From NCBI RefSeq assembly GCF_026210795.1, contig NC_089429.1, forward strand, positions 4,154,001-4,218,000: a DNA stretch of 64,000 bases. The letters run 5' to 3'. The notes beneath the pieces are model-generated. The model was not told the origin of the DNA and did not search any database. It saw only the letters and a list, made by a program, of their open reading frames with translations. The position numbers and the translations under genes are program-made. Shown here piece by piece: positions 45,950 through 57,651 of this stretch. Every line of letters begins with the position of its first letter. The stretch's first letter is position 1. Origin of the DNA: Rhizophagus irregularis. Taxonomy: Eukaryota > Glomeromycota > Glomeromycetes > Glomerales > Glomeraceae.

Positions 45950-47310
45950 GTAAGTTATTTTATTTATACTGTACTGATACTTCATATCCTTTAATCATAG
46001 TTATTAATAATAATATTAAATTATACATAGTTATAAATCTTAGCAAATGCTCTAATTTTTTTATAAAATTATGCATTTTATAACGATATTACATTGAATA
46101 AATTTAGTAAATTTTACAAGCAAATGATAATATGAAACATCATTATTCTAAACATTATACTATAATGTCGAGTGATAATAATATAAAATAAAATGGATGT
46201 ATAAAACTATAAAATGTTTGTCTAAGATATAACATTTTCAAGTTTAAAAAGTAATTGTTGTTTTGTTAAAAATGGAATGGTTATTATATGACGTTTCTTC
46301 TTTAGTATATACGGCCTAAATATCTCTATATATTTGACGTTCTTATACAGATCAAAAAGAATACATTTGCGTAACATTTGCGTAAAGTAAGAACTTTAAA
46401 GTTTAAGCCAATTCTGACTGGTAATTTACAAAATAACAAACACATTTCTTAAAAAAAAATTCTGAATCAGAATACTTTTCCGGTTTCCATCTTCGATTCT
46501 GCAAAAAATTGAAAAGTTCAGGTGATAATTTAAGAAATATCCACCTATAAAGAGACTAAACAATTATCAGGTTGATCAAGTTCGTGTAATACCAAATTTA
46601 ATAAATTGTCTGATTAAATGATCGTGTATATTAAATGATCGCGTATATTATAAGGCTATAAGGCCTATTAATTCCTAAAAAGTCAATTTAACCACTATTT
46701 TATTTAACCGCTATTTATTTGTACGTTTTTTTTTTTTGAAAAAAAAAACTTTCTTTCTGAAAGTAGAGTCTTCCTCCTATACCATTTGCCGTCGTGCATA
46801 GTGTGTTATAGGAAAAGGCGGACTTGAATTATATAGGTGTAAGCTTATGTTATATAGGCGTAAAGCTTATATAATTAACGCAACGAAAATCCTTTAATCA
46901 AAGGTTAAAATAGGCATGATGGGATATTCTCATATATCATGAGCTCTGTCTGTTCGAAGTGTCGTTTTATATATAATTAAGTAGGCTTAAGTCGTAAGTA
47001 ACTTTTTTATAACATTGATTATTGGAGAATTAAGTGGCAAAAATAATTTTTAGTTTGTAAGACTTTTAACTCCATACCAACTTGTGTGTGTTTGGCGTGT
47101 AATTAATTTTCTAACCCTTAGACCCACTCGTGGGTTAGGTAGGTTGCTTTGCACTTCTTGCAGTCTACCTTATAATGGGTTTTAGATCCACGTTTGCCCA
47201 TTTAAAATTTATTAAACAGGATGTCATTCGTCCAAACACATTGCAACGTTTGTTGATGAAGCTATAATTGTCTAATAAAAGTTCGCTTTGCCAGGCAATT
47301 TATGGTGGAT
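45950..47310. other. Intergenic, nothing recognised
   Basis: A/T-rich, no exon-like block. A T12/A10 inverted run at about 46,728-46,750 forms a simple hairpin. Bases 47,100-47,200 are less biased and contain CCCACTCGTGGGTTAGGTAG, a small hairpin, but do not fold as a tRNA (no B-box). Confidence 0.4.
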
Positions 47311-47664
47311 TCAATGGATCAAATTACAAACAACAATAATGCAGTCATATGAGAATTCCAGGCCAAAGAATAAGGGTGAATTGTCAAAGTTGAGAATATA
47401 TTTGTATTTTTTTTTTAAAGCCGTCATTCTCATGAACTTTTTCATTGTATCCCTAAATTCAATGATTTTGGTAATGATGAAACTGCAGTTGTTTATAGGG
47501 GTTTCCCGCCAAACTTCTGAGGTGAATTTATGTCTGGTGTTTTCGAATATACTTATCCTTTTTGCAATAGAGTCGTAGCAAGTCTTCTTAAAACGTACCT
47601 GTGACACCCATCCAACTTGGGCAGTGTCGCTGAATTTAAAGCAAGGTACCCGGTTAATCCTCAA
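47311..47664 (-). pseudogene. Unidentified coding fragment
   Basis: A 117-codon minus-strand frame has ordinary protein composition (VPCFKFSDTAQVGWVSQVRF, FTSEVWRETPINNCSFI, IIEFRDTMKKFMRM), unlike the opposite-strand frame. No domain is recognised and no flanking exon was found. It may be a fragment of a gene or mobile element. Confidence 0.3.
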
Positions 47665-49440
47665 CTTTGGGTTGATGAGTTATGATTCTGGAATATTAAG
47701 GCATAATGTTTTGACTTACATCACCAATTTAACTCATAATTCTAATTTATTGAATTAGTTTATTATAGATTTATTGATATTTTTTTTATCTGTTATATAA
47801 TATTTAAACTAATGTATACTTTATCTGTAATTAAAATTGTTATTGTAATAAATAACCGGTAACTTAAATCTATTGAAATTAACTTTTAAATTAGATTACA
47901 AATTATTAAAATATTATAAAACGATATTTGATTGATTTGATATTTTTAAAGGTAAATTCAATATTTATAGATAATATCATTTTGATATTATTATTTTGAT
48001 ACTGAATTAATATTATATCGATATTGCATTTATTAAAAAAAAATCATTATTGTTATAACAATATCAAAATGATATCGTTTCGTTATTTGTCAATATCGAT
48101 TAGATAATTATAAAGTGATATCTTTATGATATTATATTGACATTGACATAATATCAAAATGATATCATATTAATATCATATTTACTTTCTATTTTTCATT
48201 ATTGTTATAACAATATCGAAATGATATCAATTTGATGTTTCGTCAATATCGTTATGATGTCGATTAGATAATTATAAAGTGATATCTTTACGATATCATA
48301 TTGATATTGAATTAATATTAGAACGATATCATATTAATATCGTATTTACTTTCTATTTTTCATTATTGTTATAACAATATCGAAATATTGAAATGATATC
48401 GATTTGATGTTTCGTTAATATCGTTATGATGTCGATTAGATAATTATAAAGTGATATCTTTACGATATCATATTAATATTGAATTAATGTTGGAACGATA
48501 TCATATTAATATCGTATTTACTTCCCATTTTTCAAAAAATTCATTGTTGTTATAACAATATCGAAATAATATGGATCTGATATTTTTTCAAACAAATATC
48601 TTTACGATATCATTTTGATATATTGAATTAATATTGAAATGATATCATTGCGATATCATAATGATATCATTTGCAAATCGATATCACCACGATATTTATT
48701 TAACATCATTATTATATCAATTCGGTATTGTTTAAAAATTCAAGGTTTCTATAAAGTACGCTATCTTTTAATATGCTATCTTTTAATATGTTATTTTAAT
48801 ATGCTATCTTTAATATGCTATCTTTTAATATGTTTCTATATTATCTTTTATGTTCTGTTTTTTTAATATACTATCTTTCAATATATTTCTATTTTTAATA
48901 TGTTGCATGTTATCTTTTATGTTCCATCTTTTAATATACTTTCTTCCAATATGTTTTTATCTTTAATATATTATATTCCATCTTTTGTGGCTTATATCTT
49001 TTCATATCATCTTTTATATTATCTTTTATCTTCTATATTATCTTTTCATATTATCTTTTATATTATTTTTTATAATATGTTTTATAATATTATTTTTATG
49101 TAGTTTCATTATGCGTATTCCTTTAATCCGCTATCCCTCCATTTTATATGATTTATCTTTTGTGGCTTATAATTATTCTTTCTAATTGTTCTTATTGTTG
49201 AACTCAATAAACCGGTTGCTAAGCCATAATTGATCGACTCCCTACTCAATCTATTGGTTCCTTGTTGATCATTCAATAAATATTACATCATGTAGATCAT
49301 TACTCTTCCTAAATATTTATCCTTTTCGGCTAATCATTTATCCATTCACGCTGATTCAAGATTTGTTCGTTCGTACTTAATACTTAACGTTCACATTTGT
49401 CCATTTGGTATATTATTTGTTCACGCTTAATATTCGACTG
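47665..49440. repeat. GATATC-type satellite and ATGCTATCTTTTAAT array
   Basis: 47,950-48,720: about five units of about 125-140 bases containing CATTATTGTTATAACAATAT CGAAATGATATC, TTTCGTCAATATCGTTATGA and AAGTGATATCTTTACGATAT CATATT, dense in GATATC/ATTAATAT palindromes. 48,760-49,110: a shorter array of TTTTAATATGCTATC / TTTTATATTATC words. 49,190-49,440: plain A/T-rich sequence with TTGATCATT and TTCACGCTTAA words. No gene supported; frames here are simple-repeat artefacts. Confidence 0.75.
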
Positions 49441-49555
49441 TTTACAGCGGATATTTCGGATGACAGATTTCTAATCGGATCGGATAAACGGATGGCGGAT
49501 TCTAATCAGATCGGATAAAATGGTGACGGATATCTTCAGATTGGAACACTAGTTT
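49441..49555. repeat. CGGAT word cluster
   Basis: GCGGATATTTCGGATGACAG, TCTAATCGGATCGGATAAAC, TCTAATCAGATCGGATAAAA and related words repeat over about 110 bases. The same kind of degenerate (A)TCCGGAT run opens the window at 35-150. They may be copies of one short dispersed repeat. Confidence 0.55.
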
Positions 49556-49769
49556 ATTACAACAAAAATGAATATGACATTATTACATATACTATTGTTC
49601 CACTTCTACTCTCAGCCAATTGAAAAGATACTGCTATTAGAAATACACTCGATTGAATATAAAATAAAAATCATTCTATAATATAATCACAAATAAATAA
49701 AAATTCTGTTAATGAATTTTAAATGCCAGGTTATATAGCATGTACATTTCCAACTTTATATCTGACTGG

Positions 49770-50171
49770 AAGTACAGATCTTTATACAGAATATATTAAA
49801 AATATAAAACTTGCTAAGTATTTCAGGCATCTTCTTCAATACAAGAACAGAAGATTTGTGTGTCATACTTATTAGCAGTATTTTGCATTGACATTGGCAG
49901 ACACTACAAGAAGAAAAGGTATACATTAAGCAAAATCTTACCAATGCACAAATTACCATTACAAATATTCAGGAAAAAATTACCCAAGACAATAACTATT
50001 AGTACCGCTGATTTGCATTGGCCTGATTTCTATTGGCTTATGCCATCTAATGGTAATTGTAAAGCTTTAGCCAAATGCCATTACCAAAATATCATGGATA
50101 ATTCTCATATCACAGACTGGTTTTTTCATAAGCAATTTAAAATTTTCTTTAACAACGTCTTAAAAAAATAA
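49770..50171 (+). mobile_element. Helitron, fragment of the helicase-like N-terminal (Rep-side) domain
   Basis: In overlapping frames the block reads YFRHLLQYKNRRF, then QYFALTLADTTRR, then KTITISTADLHWPDFYWLMP and DNSHITDWFFHKQFKIFFNN. These match the Helitron_like_N region that precedes the Rep motif (..RYFALN.., ..TLS.ADLHWPDL..LMP.., ..NPHI.DWFF..RF..FF..). The frame changes between the first and later parts, and neither the Rep HUH motif nor the Pif1 helicase is present. It is a short decayed remnant of a rolling-circle transposon. Confidence 0.65.
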
Positions 50172-50488
50172 TGGGATTTGGAGAATTAATCAAAATTTAC
50201 TCTCCAAGAAAGTTCAACCTGAATTTTTAAAGAACCTAGATCTAAAAAATAAGCAAAAAAATTCACTTTTAATAAAAAAAAAAATGATAAAAAAAATCTG
50301 ATATGACACCTATAAATTTACCAAATCATATTCAATCCTGGATCCTGAAATTAAAGATATATCAATATCTACAAAAAATAAGAAAATTAAAATTAAGAAA
50401 AAGACATTAAAATAAAAAAATATAAGTTTTGAAGCATTTCAAAAACTTACCAAATTCAATCTCAAATCTTAAGGCTGAAGGAACTGAA
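50172..50488. other. A-rich spacer
   Basis: About 320 bases, A-rich, with no gene or repeat. It may include more decayed Helitron sequence but nothing is recognisable. Confidence 0.35.
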
Positions 50489-51024
50489 TATCCCTATAAA
50501 AAGTATTTATATTTAAAATATAATTAAAAACTTTTTAAAATATATTTAAATTATACTTAAAATATATTTAATTTAAAAATTGCGAAATACTTATAATATA
50601 CTTAAAATGTATTTAAAATTATCTTAAAATATATTTCTAATATATTTAATTTTTGCCAAAATACTTAAATTATACTTAAATTATACTTAAATCAAAATTT
50701 AAGTATATTATAGATATATTTTTTACATACTTAAAATATATTTATAATATATTTTATAATATATTTTAAGTATATTTTAAATACATAAAAAATATACTTA
50801 TAATAGTAGTTTTATAATATACTTAAATTTTAATTTAAATATAATTTAAATATATTTTAAGTATATGGGCAAAAATTAAATATATTAGACATATGTTTTA
50901 AGATAATTTTAAGTATATTTTAGATATATTAAAAATATATTTTAAGTATTTTGCAATTTTTAAATTAAGTATATTTTAAATATATTTTAAATATATTTTA
51001 AGTATAATACTTTTTATAGGGTAT
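50489..51024. mobile_element. MITE with CCCTATAAAAA ends, 530 bp, TSD TAT
   Basis: The element is 50,492-51,021. The ends CCCTATAAAAAGTA / TACTTTTTATAGGG are exact inverted repeats, flanked by TAT at 50,489-50,491 and 51,022-51,024. The interior is an imperfect palindrome made of TTAAAATATATTTAA / TTAAGTATATTTTAA words. The 11 bp end CCCTATAAAAA and the 3 bp duplication are shared with the 6.5 kb element at 54,903-61,373, which could supply the transposase. Confidence 0.85.
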
Positions 51025-51790
51025 CTACAAAAAAAAAAAAAATTTTTTTTTATTAAAACTTACTTTAAATTTCTACAAAAAAACAATGAAAAAAACTTAA
51101 AAAATCAAAGGTTCGAAGTGAACCTTGTTGAATTACATCACCAAAGAAGTCAGATTTCTAAAAAAAATGAAAAAAAAGTTGACAAGTTAAAAAAAAAAGA
51201 AACAAATTTTTCTAAAACATTCCTATTCTTAGTAGAATCTTTAAAGATCCAGTATTTTATGGATTCGCATTTTGGTTAAAATAAATCAACTTCTTATATT
51301 AATTGAATGTTTTTTAGCAGATCAATATTTACTTATTAAAATGTTAATTTTCATGAAGGTACAGTTACTTAAAAATCCTATAACAAATCTTAAGGATTTT
51401 TTTGAATTCAGTAGTTTATAGAATTCTTAAAGATTTCCAATAAAAAATCTTTAAGGATTTTATACTAAAAATTAATTTTACTTTTCGCGTAAAATGATCT
51501 ACAAATATGTGTTACAAAACTATTTGTAGATGTCATATGACTTGTTTGATTTCAAAAAAAAATGAAGTTTCTTTTTTTAAAATAAACTTTAATAATATCT
51601 TTTTTTTACCACTTATATATAATTTTCCTTTCTCTTCATATGTTTTTCCTTTTATATGTTCTTTCCTATATATTTTTCTCTTCCCCTTTTCACTTTATGT
51701 ACTTTTTTTTTTTCTTTTTTCCATATTAATAGAATATTTTTTGAGAAATTAACATTTTTTTTTTAATTTAATTTCAAAGCTTTTTTTAAA
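51025..51790. other. T/A-rich intergenic DNA
   Basis: No gene. Homopolymer runs of A (51,028-51,050, 51,170-51,205) and T (51,600-51,780). An 81-codon frame (51,507-51,752) is Phe-rich and follows the T-runs. Confidence 0.4.
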
Positions 51791-53880
51791 AATTTTCTAA
51801 CATTTTTCTATATTTTTAGATAGCTTCTTAAGCTCTTTGAACACGACATTTTGGTAGGTATTTTTTTTTTGTTTTTTTTTTATTTATTTTAATGAACATT
51901 ACTAATTCATTTTTTTTTTTTTTGGAATTTTTTTTCTATTTAGAAATGCAGTGAGTAAAAAATTTTTTGTTTGTCTTCTTTTTTTTTTAGATATTTTGTT
52001 GAGTCTCTTAATGTGGATGAAATTGAGTAAGTAAAAAAATTTTTTAATTTTTTATTTTTTTTTATTTTAACAATTATTAATTGGTTTGTTTTATTTTCCT
52101 TAAATTTTTTCAACATGAATATTCAATTAGTAAAATGATTTTATAGTTTTTTTATTTTAACGAATATTATTAAATATTCATTTTATTTCTTTCTTCTTTA
52201 AGCAGTTTCTTAAAATCTTTCTGGATATTGATAGAAATATAAATAGATACTAAAAAAAATTTATTTTTTTTTTTCTTAACAAACATTTTTAATTATTTGT
52301 TTTTTTCTTTTTTTGGGTATTTTTTGAGACTATGAATATGGGAATTTGATAATTAAAAATATACAGAGAGCGATCAATGTTATGCGGACACTTATTTTTA
52401 CCAAAATTATATGGATCATTACATGCTAATGTGATACAAATAATTTATAATTTTGTTCTTATAAACATAATAAACAAATTTCCATGCTTCATATTTTTTT
52501 GGAATTTTTTAGAAATAAGGAATCACCTACTGCATAAATTTATTGATTTTTGTTATGCAGTCCATAAAACTTAAAAATGGCATAACATGGTTAATATTAT
52601 TCCAATAATTATGTATTTACTACTATTCGGATCGTCTCAATGAGATGAGTCCAATAAACTAATAATCATGAAATTCCAATCACTGGATTATAAAGTATCA
52701 TAGGATAATTCTAGGTATTTAAAGCATAAATCACATATCAAATATCCATTCTACAAGCACGAAATTACCATTATTAGAATTGTTTTAGTGAGATGAATCT
52801 ATTGAATCTAAGATCATGAAAATCCAATCACTGGATATTGAAATATTCTTAATACATGACTTAAATTTTTTAAAAAATTAAGAGTTTTGCAATCTTTGTA
52901 AACCCATGTAACTTATGTTTGCTAACCTTACATTGAGCCCCTAATTTTATATAATATTAAATTATTTATATTATATTCACATGCCTTACTAAATTTCTTA
53001 ACAAAAGCATTTGAAAAATATATTAAAAATACGTAAAAGATATTTCTCTGGAATATTATAAGATGTAGATCAATTGCTTATTTTATAGAATTAAAGCTAT
53101 TATTGTGGCAAATAAAAATAGAATTCAATGATAAATTTTTATTTTAATTAATGACTAAAGATGCAATAAATGTACTGTACTTAAATTTTTACTTTCACTT
53201 TATTAATATGTATATAATTTTTTTTACTTTGAAAAATGTCTGCATATCATTGATCGCCCTCTATATATACATATATAATTTTTTATTTTAACAAATATCA
53301 TTAACTTTTTGTTTTCTTTTTTTTAGCAATTTCTTTAAGTCTTTCTAGATGTGATGTTATATATAGAATACTGGTAAGTAAAAGAAAAATATTTTTATAT
53401 TTTTTTTATATTAACAGACATTACTAATGAACTGTATTTTTTTTTATTATAATATTATCAAAATATTACATACTACATATAAATCTGCAATTTCAGTATA
53501 GATCATATAACTTATTAATCTGATTTACTGATTGATGATCTTTTTTAAAGCTAACTGAATTATTTAAAAAAATTTATTTCCTTTTTTATAAATCATTTTT
53601 TTTTAAATTGAATATTTTTTTAAAAAATTATTTTCTGAATTTATTTAAAAAGAAACTTTTTTTAACTTGAGTGATTTTTTATCAGTTTTTAAATCAAATA
53701 ATTTTAAAAAAAAATTATATTTTTTTTTTGTACTCAGATTTTAGCATGGAATGGTAAGTTAAAGAATATAGTATATATTTTTTTATTATGAGAATGTTCA
53801 ATACTAATGTTTCTTTTCATTTTTTTTTTTAAAGATGGCAAACTTCAGTCTGAAACTTTGGAATGGTAAATTGAGAGTGG
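51791..53880 (+). repeat. T-rich tandem exon/intron-like modules
   Basis: A module recurs with the layout: T-rich tract ending TTTTTTAG, a block of about 35-45 bases like ..TTTCTTTAAGTCTTTCTAGA TGTGATG..., a donor-like GTAAGTAAAAA, T-rich tract, TTTTAACAAACATTACTAAT (branch-site-like), T-rich tract. Exon-like blocks are at about 51,820-51,853, 51,991-52,026, 52,201-52,250, 53,325-53,373, 53,739-53,754 and 53,836-53,867. The branch-like word recurs at about 51,895, 52,066, 52,156, 52,277, 53,289, 53,411 and 53,790. Reading frames of the blocks are short and not consistently open, so a coding role is doubtful. Between 52,360 and 53,260 lies ordinary A/T-rich sequence. Confidence 0.5.
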
Positions 53881-54330
53881 ATTTACTTAGCTAAAAATGA
53901 ATATTTTTCTGAAATGCTATTGTAATGATTTTTCAATATTTTTATAATACTTATATAATTGTAATATTATTTTGTAATGAATATCAGTATTTTTAATCAT
54001 TTTGTAATCTATATTATAAAGGATTAGGAAAAATATTTTAAAACCATTAAGATAAAATGAATTTGCAATGTATTTTGTAATATATTTCATAATGATCTAA
54101 AATGAATTATAAAAATATTACAATTTAAAAATTATTTAATGATTTTACAATGCATTTTGTAACGTATTTTATTATATATTAAAAGAATTATAAAAATATT
54201 ACAAATTATTTTATATAAAAAGCATTTTGAAATTATATTTACAATAATTATATAATTATTATTATATTTGCATTAAATTCATTACAAATTATATGAATAA
54301 ATCAATAGAATAACTATTTTTTTTCGGAAT
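53881..54330. other. A/T-rich spacer with TTTTGTAAT words
   Basis: ATTTTGTAATGTATTTTGTA-like words recur over 53,930-54,260 in both orientations. No gene; it is just downstream of the minus-strand gene ending at 54,331. Confidence 0.45.
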
Positions 54331-54902
54331 TTACCAATTCATATAACTATTAATATTTAAATCACTTGCTAGTGTTGTCCCATCTTCGGAAATAATTTGT
54401 ACACTTGCAGTGATATGATCAAGATTATGCAAATCTATTAATATTGCACTTCGCCATCCAGTTCGTTTATTTCTTCTGGCACTGAAATAAATAGTACGAT
54501 CAATATCTTTTTGTACAAAGTAACAGACTATAATTAAAACTACTTCTGATAAGTAGTTTTTTAATGCAATCCATGATGTTTGATTTTCAAACAAATGATC
54601 TCTTTTGACTTGTTTTAATTGTGGTTCAAAGACTTTGATAATATCATCTTTACTTATAAAGTTTTGAAGATGAGAGGAGTTCGGAAGGTTATTCTGGGTC
54701 ATACTATATGATATAAATAATAAACTACAATTAATTTCTATTACTAATTATAATAAACATTGATCACAAAACAGTTAAATATCTTACGTGTAACGGTCCA
54801 GAAAATCAAATGCTATTTCAGTACATTCGTCATACAATTTTACTCTCCAAGTGGCAAACCATCCGCAACCTTTTTTTTTAACATCGCCAGCATCTATTTT
54901 AG
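54331..54902 (-). CDS. 3' part of a minus-strand gene split by the CACTA-like element
   Basis: Exon 54902-54788 reads KIDAGDVKKKGCGWFATWRV to DFLDRYT, then intron, then 54703-54331 (MTQNNLPNSSHLQNFISKDD...YFSARRNKRTGWRSAI...) to the stop. The first exon begins in mid-reading exactly at the target site of the 6471 bp element. Its other half, with the gene's start, is at 61,374-62,640. The two halves join in frame with one TAG target copy. No known domain is recognised. It diverges from the transposase at 62,838, so I take it as the accessory gene of that outer element. Confidence 0.8.
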
Positions 54903-55181
54903 CCCTATAAAAAAAAAATGTGTTAAATTTGTATCAAAATTATGTATAATATTTTGTCTTATAAATGTCTGAAAATGCACCAATTTGTGTTAATAAAAAA
55001 TGCAGAATAATTATGTTAATTTTGTATTAAATCTGTGTTATATTTATGTTATTATTATATATAATAAAATGTGCAATAATTATGTTATTTTTATATTAAA
55101 TCTGCGTTGTATTTATACTATTATTATACATAATGAAATGTGTGATAATTATATCAATTTTATATTGAATCTGTATTTTTA
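54903..55181. repeat. Left end and subterminal repeats of CACTA-like element
   Basis: CCCTATAAAAA, then TGTGTTAAATTTGTATCAAA, TTTGTGTTAATAAAAAATG, ATCTGTGTTATATTTATG, ATCTGCGTTGTATTTATAC and TGTGATAATTATATC. The words TGTGTTA and AATTATGTTA recur every 50-90 bases. Confidence 0.7.
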
Positions 55182-57141
55182 TTAAGTATTACTATTAGCT
55201 AACTTGTTGGCTATTCTTTTAGATCGTCTATTAGATTTTTGATTTTCTTGCGTATCCTCGCCTTGATCTGCTTCTTGCATACTCCTTTTGCTATTATTAA
55301 CCTTTCGTCCATATTTACTTTTTTGAATTTCGGAATTATTAGAATTAACTATATCTTGTCTATAAAATTATTATTAGTTAATAAAATTTCTATAAAATTT
55401 ACTATTATATAATCTTTTACATACCGCATTTTTAAAATTCTTCTAGACTTTTTGGTATCCAATTTTTTATTAATGGATCTTGAATCGTCTTTTTATTTTT
55501 AATGGAGAAAATTAATTCAGGTCGGCAATCATACTTTTAAAATATAAAATTATAAAACCTTACCTTTATATTTATTGTTATTAGTATTTGAATTAGTATT
55601 TTTATTATCGTTTACACTATTTGCATCTTCATAATTAGTAGTATCAGTGTCTTCAACATTACCAGCATCTTCACCATTGTTAATATTGGCATCTTCTTCA
55701 GTATCGGCATCTTCATCATTATTAGTATCGGCATCCTCATCATTATTAGTATCAGCATCTTCATCATTATTAGTATCAGAATCTTCATCATTGTTAGTAT
55801 TGGCATCTTCATCATTATTAGTATTGGCATCTTCATTATTGTTAGTATCGGCATCTTCATCATTATTAGTATCGGCATCCTCATCATTGGTAGCATCGGC
55901 ATCTTCTGATACTGAATCTTAATTAAATGGAGATTTAATATATAAATTAATAAATAATAATCAAATAATATATATTATATACATACCATGAATTTTATTA
56001 GATTTATTAGTCTTAGCTACCATCACTTTACTTTTCATAACACGAGAATGCTTAACATTCTTTGTAACTTTTCTTTCTACTTTACCTAAAAATATAAAAT
56101 AAATAAGTAATAAACTTTAAAAAATTATGTTTAATCAACATACGCTGTTGATTAATAGCACGACGCATCATCATTTGAATAGCCCAATCACCAATTGATA
56201 ATGGAAAATCTGGATTATTTGATTTGTACTAAAATAATTTGTTATTACTTAATTGTTATTGTTATGTCAATTATAATATCATTAAACTGATATACCTTTT
56301 CAACCAAATAGCGTTTTTTAGTCATACTTATCTTGCGATATTCTGGAGTATTTCCATTCCATTTTTCTGCTATAAATTCACGCATAGCACTCTAAAATAA
56401 TAATGATAATATTATAACAATGCATCATAGAATATTTGGATATAATTAAATAATATCTTAAACTTACTCTATACGATGCATAAACTTTATTATCAAGTGA
56501 CAATAGCTTTGGCAGATCATACCATTTCAAGTTAGTTGGTTTTGCAATTGGTGTTTTCGTTTTCTTTAAAAAAAATGTTTAGTTTAATATTTGCAATTAT
56601 AAATTAAAAAAAAAAACCTTACTTGAGAAATTGACATATCTTCAATATCACTTTCATTATCATTTATTTTCTTTTTATATTTTTTTAATAATATTTGTTC
56701 ATTATTTGTTTCAAAATCACTAGATATAGTTGTTACTTTATTTGCTTGTTTGTTTTTGCGATGTTTGCGCTTCTTTAATACTTGCTTATAAGTCAACTCA
56801 TCTGTCTCAGAATTTTCTGAAACATTAATAATTTTACGTGTTTTGTTATATTTGTATACTTTTTGATTATTTGAAATATTAGTTTCAGAGTCACTAATCT
56901 CCTTATTTGATTTTTTATGGTTATTAATATGTTTAGCTTTAGAATTTTTACCAATGCTTGCTACAGTTAAAGCTAAAGTTTTACTGGAGTTTTGGTCATT
57001 TTTAAGTCGTTCTTTTCGCAACCGTTCATTATCAGCTTTTAATATTTCTAGTTGACGTTTCATATAAGCCATTTCAGGATCACTTATTTCATCAACAAGT
57101 TTCTTTTTATTTCGTATAGCAGGTTTTTTGTATTTTCCCAT
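55182..57141 (-). CDS. Accessory gene of CACTA-like element with acidic DEDADTNN repeats
   Basis: ATG 57141; exons 57141-56623, 56563-56468, 56391 to about 56,300, about 56,228-56,145, about 56,090-55,985, about 55,919-55,565 and smaller ones down to the TAA at 55,182, with short GT-AG introns. The start is basic (MGKYKKPAIRNKKKL) followed by a heptad-like stretch (MAYMKRQLEILKADNERLRK), many Lys/Ser-rich segments, KPTNLKWYDLPKLLSLDNKV, REFIAEKWNGNTPEYRK and DWAIQMMMRRAINQQR. Nine (DEDADTNN)-type units coded by a 24-base repeat (55,660-55,900) follow, and the end is basic (SNRRSKRIANKLANSNT). I see no stop inside the exons I could follow. The basic start, coiled coil, LKW motif and acidic repeats match the plan of the gene at 10,153-12,298. 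Likely a nuclear partner of the transposase. Confidence 0.72.
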
Positions 57142-57651
57142 ATTTTAAAAATAAAAAAAATAAAAGTATTTATTTCAGTTGTTAAGAGATTTTGAAAGAA
57201 AAATAAATATATTTTCGTAAATATATTGTTTGACAAATTTAATATAGTATAAAGTATAAGCTATTTTATAGTTAATATTATACTTTCGTAAATATATTGT
57301 TTGACAAATTTAATATAGTATAAAGTATAAGCTATTTTATAGTTAATATTATACTTTCGTAAATATATTGTTTGACAAATTTAGTATAGTATAAAGTATA
57401 AGCTATTTTATAGTTTGTTTGACAAATTTAGTATAGTATATGAATTATTACATAATTATAAAATCACATCAAGTTCAAACAAATTCTAATATATGAAATA
57501 CTTGGTTAAAAAAAATATTAATCATATAAATTTTTTTTCAATGTAACTTTAAATTTACAATTCTTTAATATCTTATATAAACCTTTTTTATAAGTTACAA
57601 TTTTAATAATTAATAATTTGAATAAATAGTCCAAAAAAAAGTAGTATTATT
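57142..57651. promoter_or_regulatory. Shared promoter region with tandem repeats, CACTA-like element
   Basis: 510 bases between the divergent start codons. From about 57,210 to 57,440 a unit of about 72 bases (TTTCGTAAATATATTGTTTG ACAAATTTAATATAGTATAAAGTATAAGCTATTTTATAGTTAATATTATAC) is repeated three times plus a partial copy. The units are almost identical, which points to recent homogenisation. Copy 1 has a different array in the same position. Confidence 0.65.

Noticed and set aside
47096-47200. tRNA-like hairpin with CCCACTCGTGGG
   Set aside because: No B-box (GGTTCRANTCC), no cloverleaf pairing, no CCA-type acceptor stem.
47288-47578. Plus-strand 96-codon frame
   Set aside because: The overlapping minus-strand frame has the more protein-like composition; the plus frame is Leu/Ile/Phe-rich as in T-rich noncoding DNA.
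48639-49185. Tyr/Ile/Phe-rich frames
   Set aside because: Simple readings of the ATGCTATCTTTTAAT-type array.
55612-55922. Met/Ile/Leu and Ser/Ala repeat frames
   Set aside because: Shifted readings of the DEDADTNN repeats in the copy-2 accessory gene.
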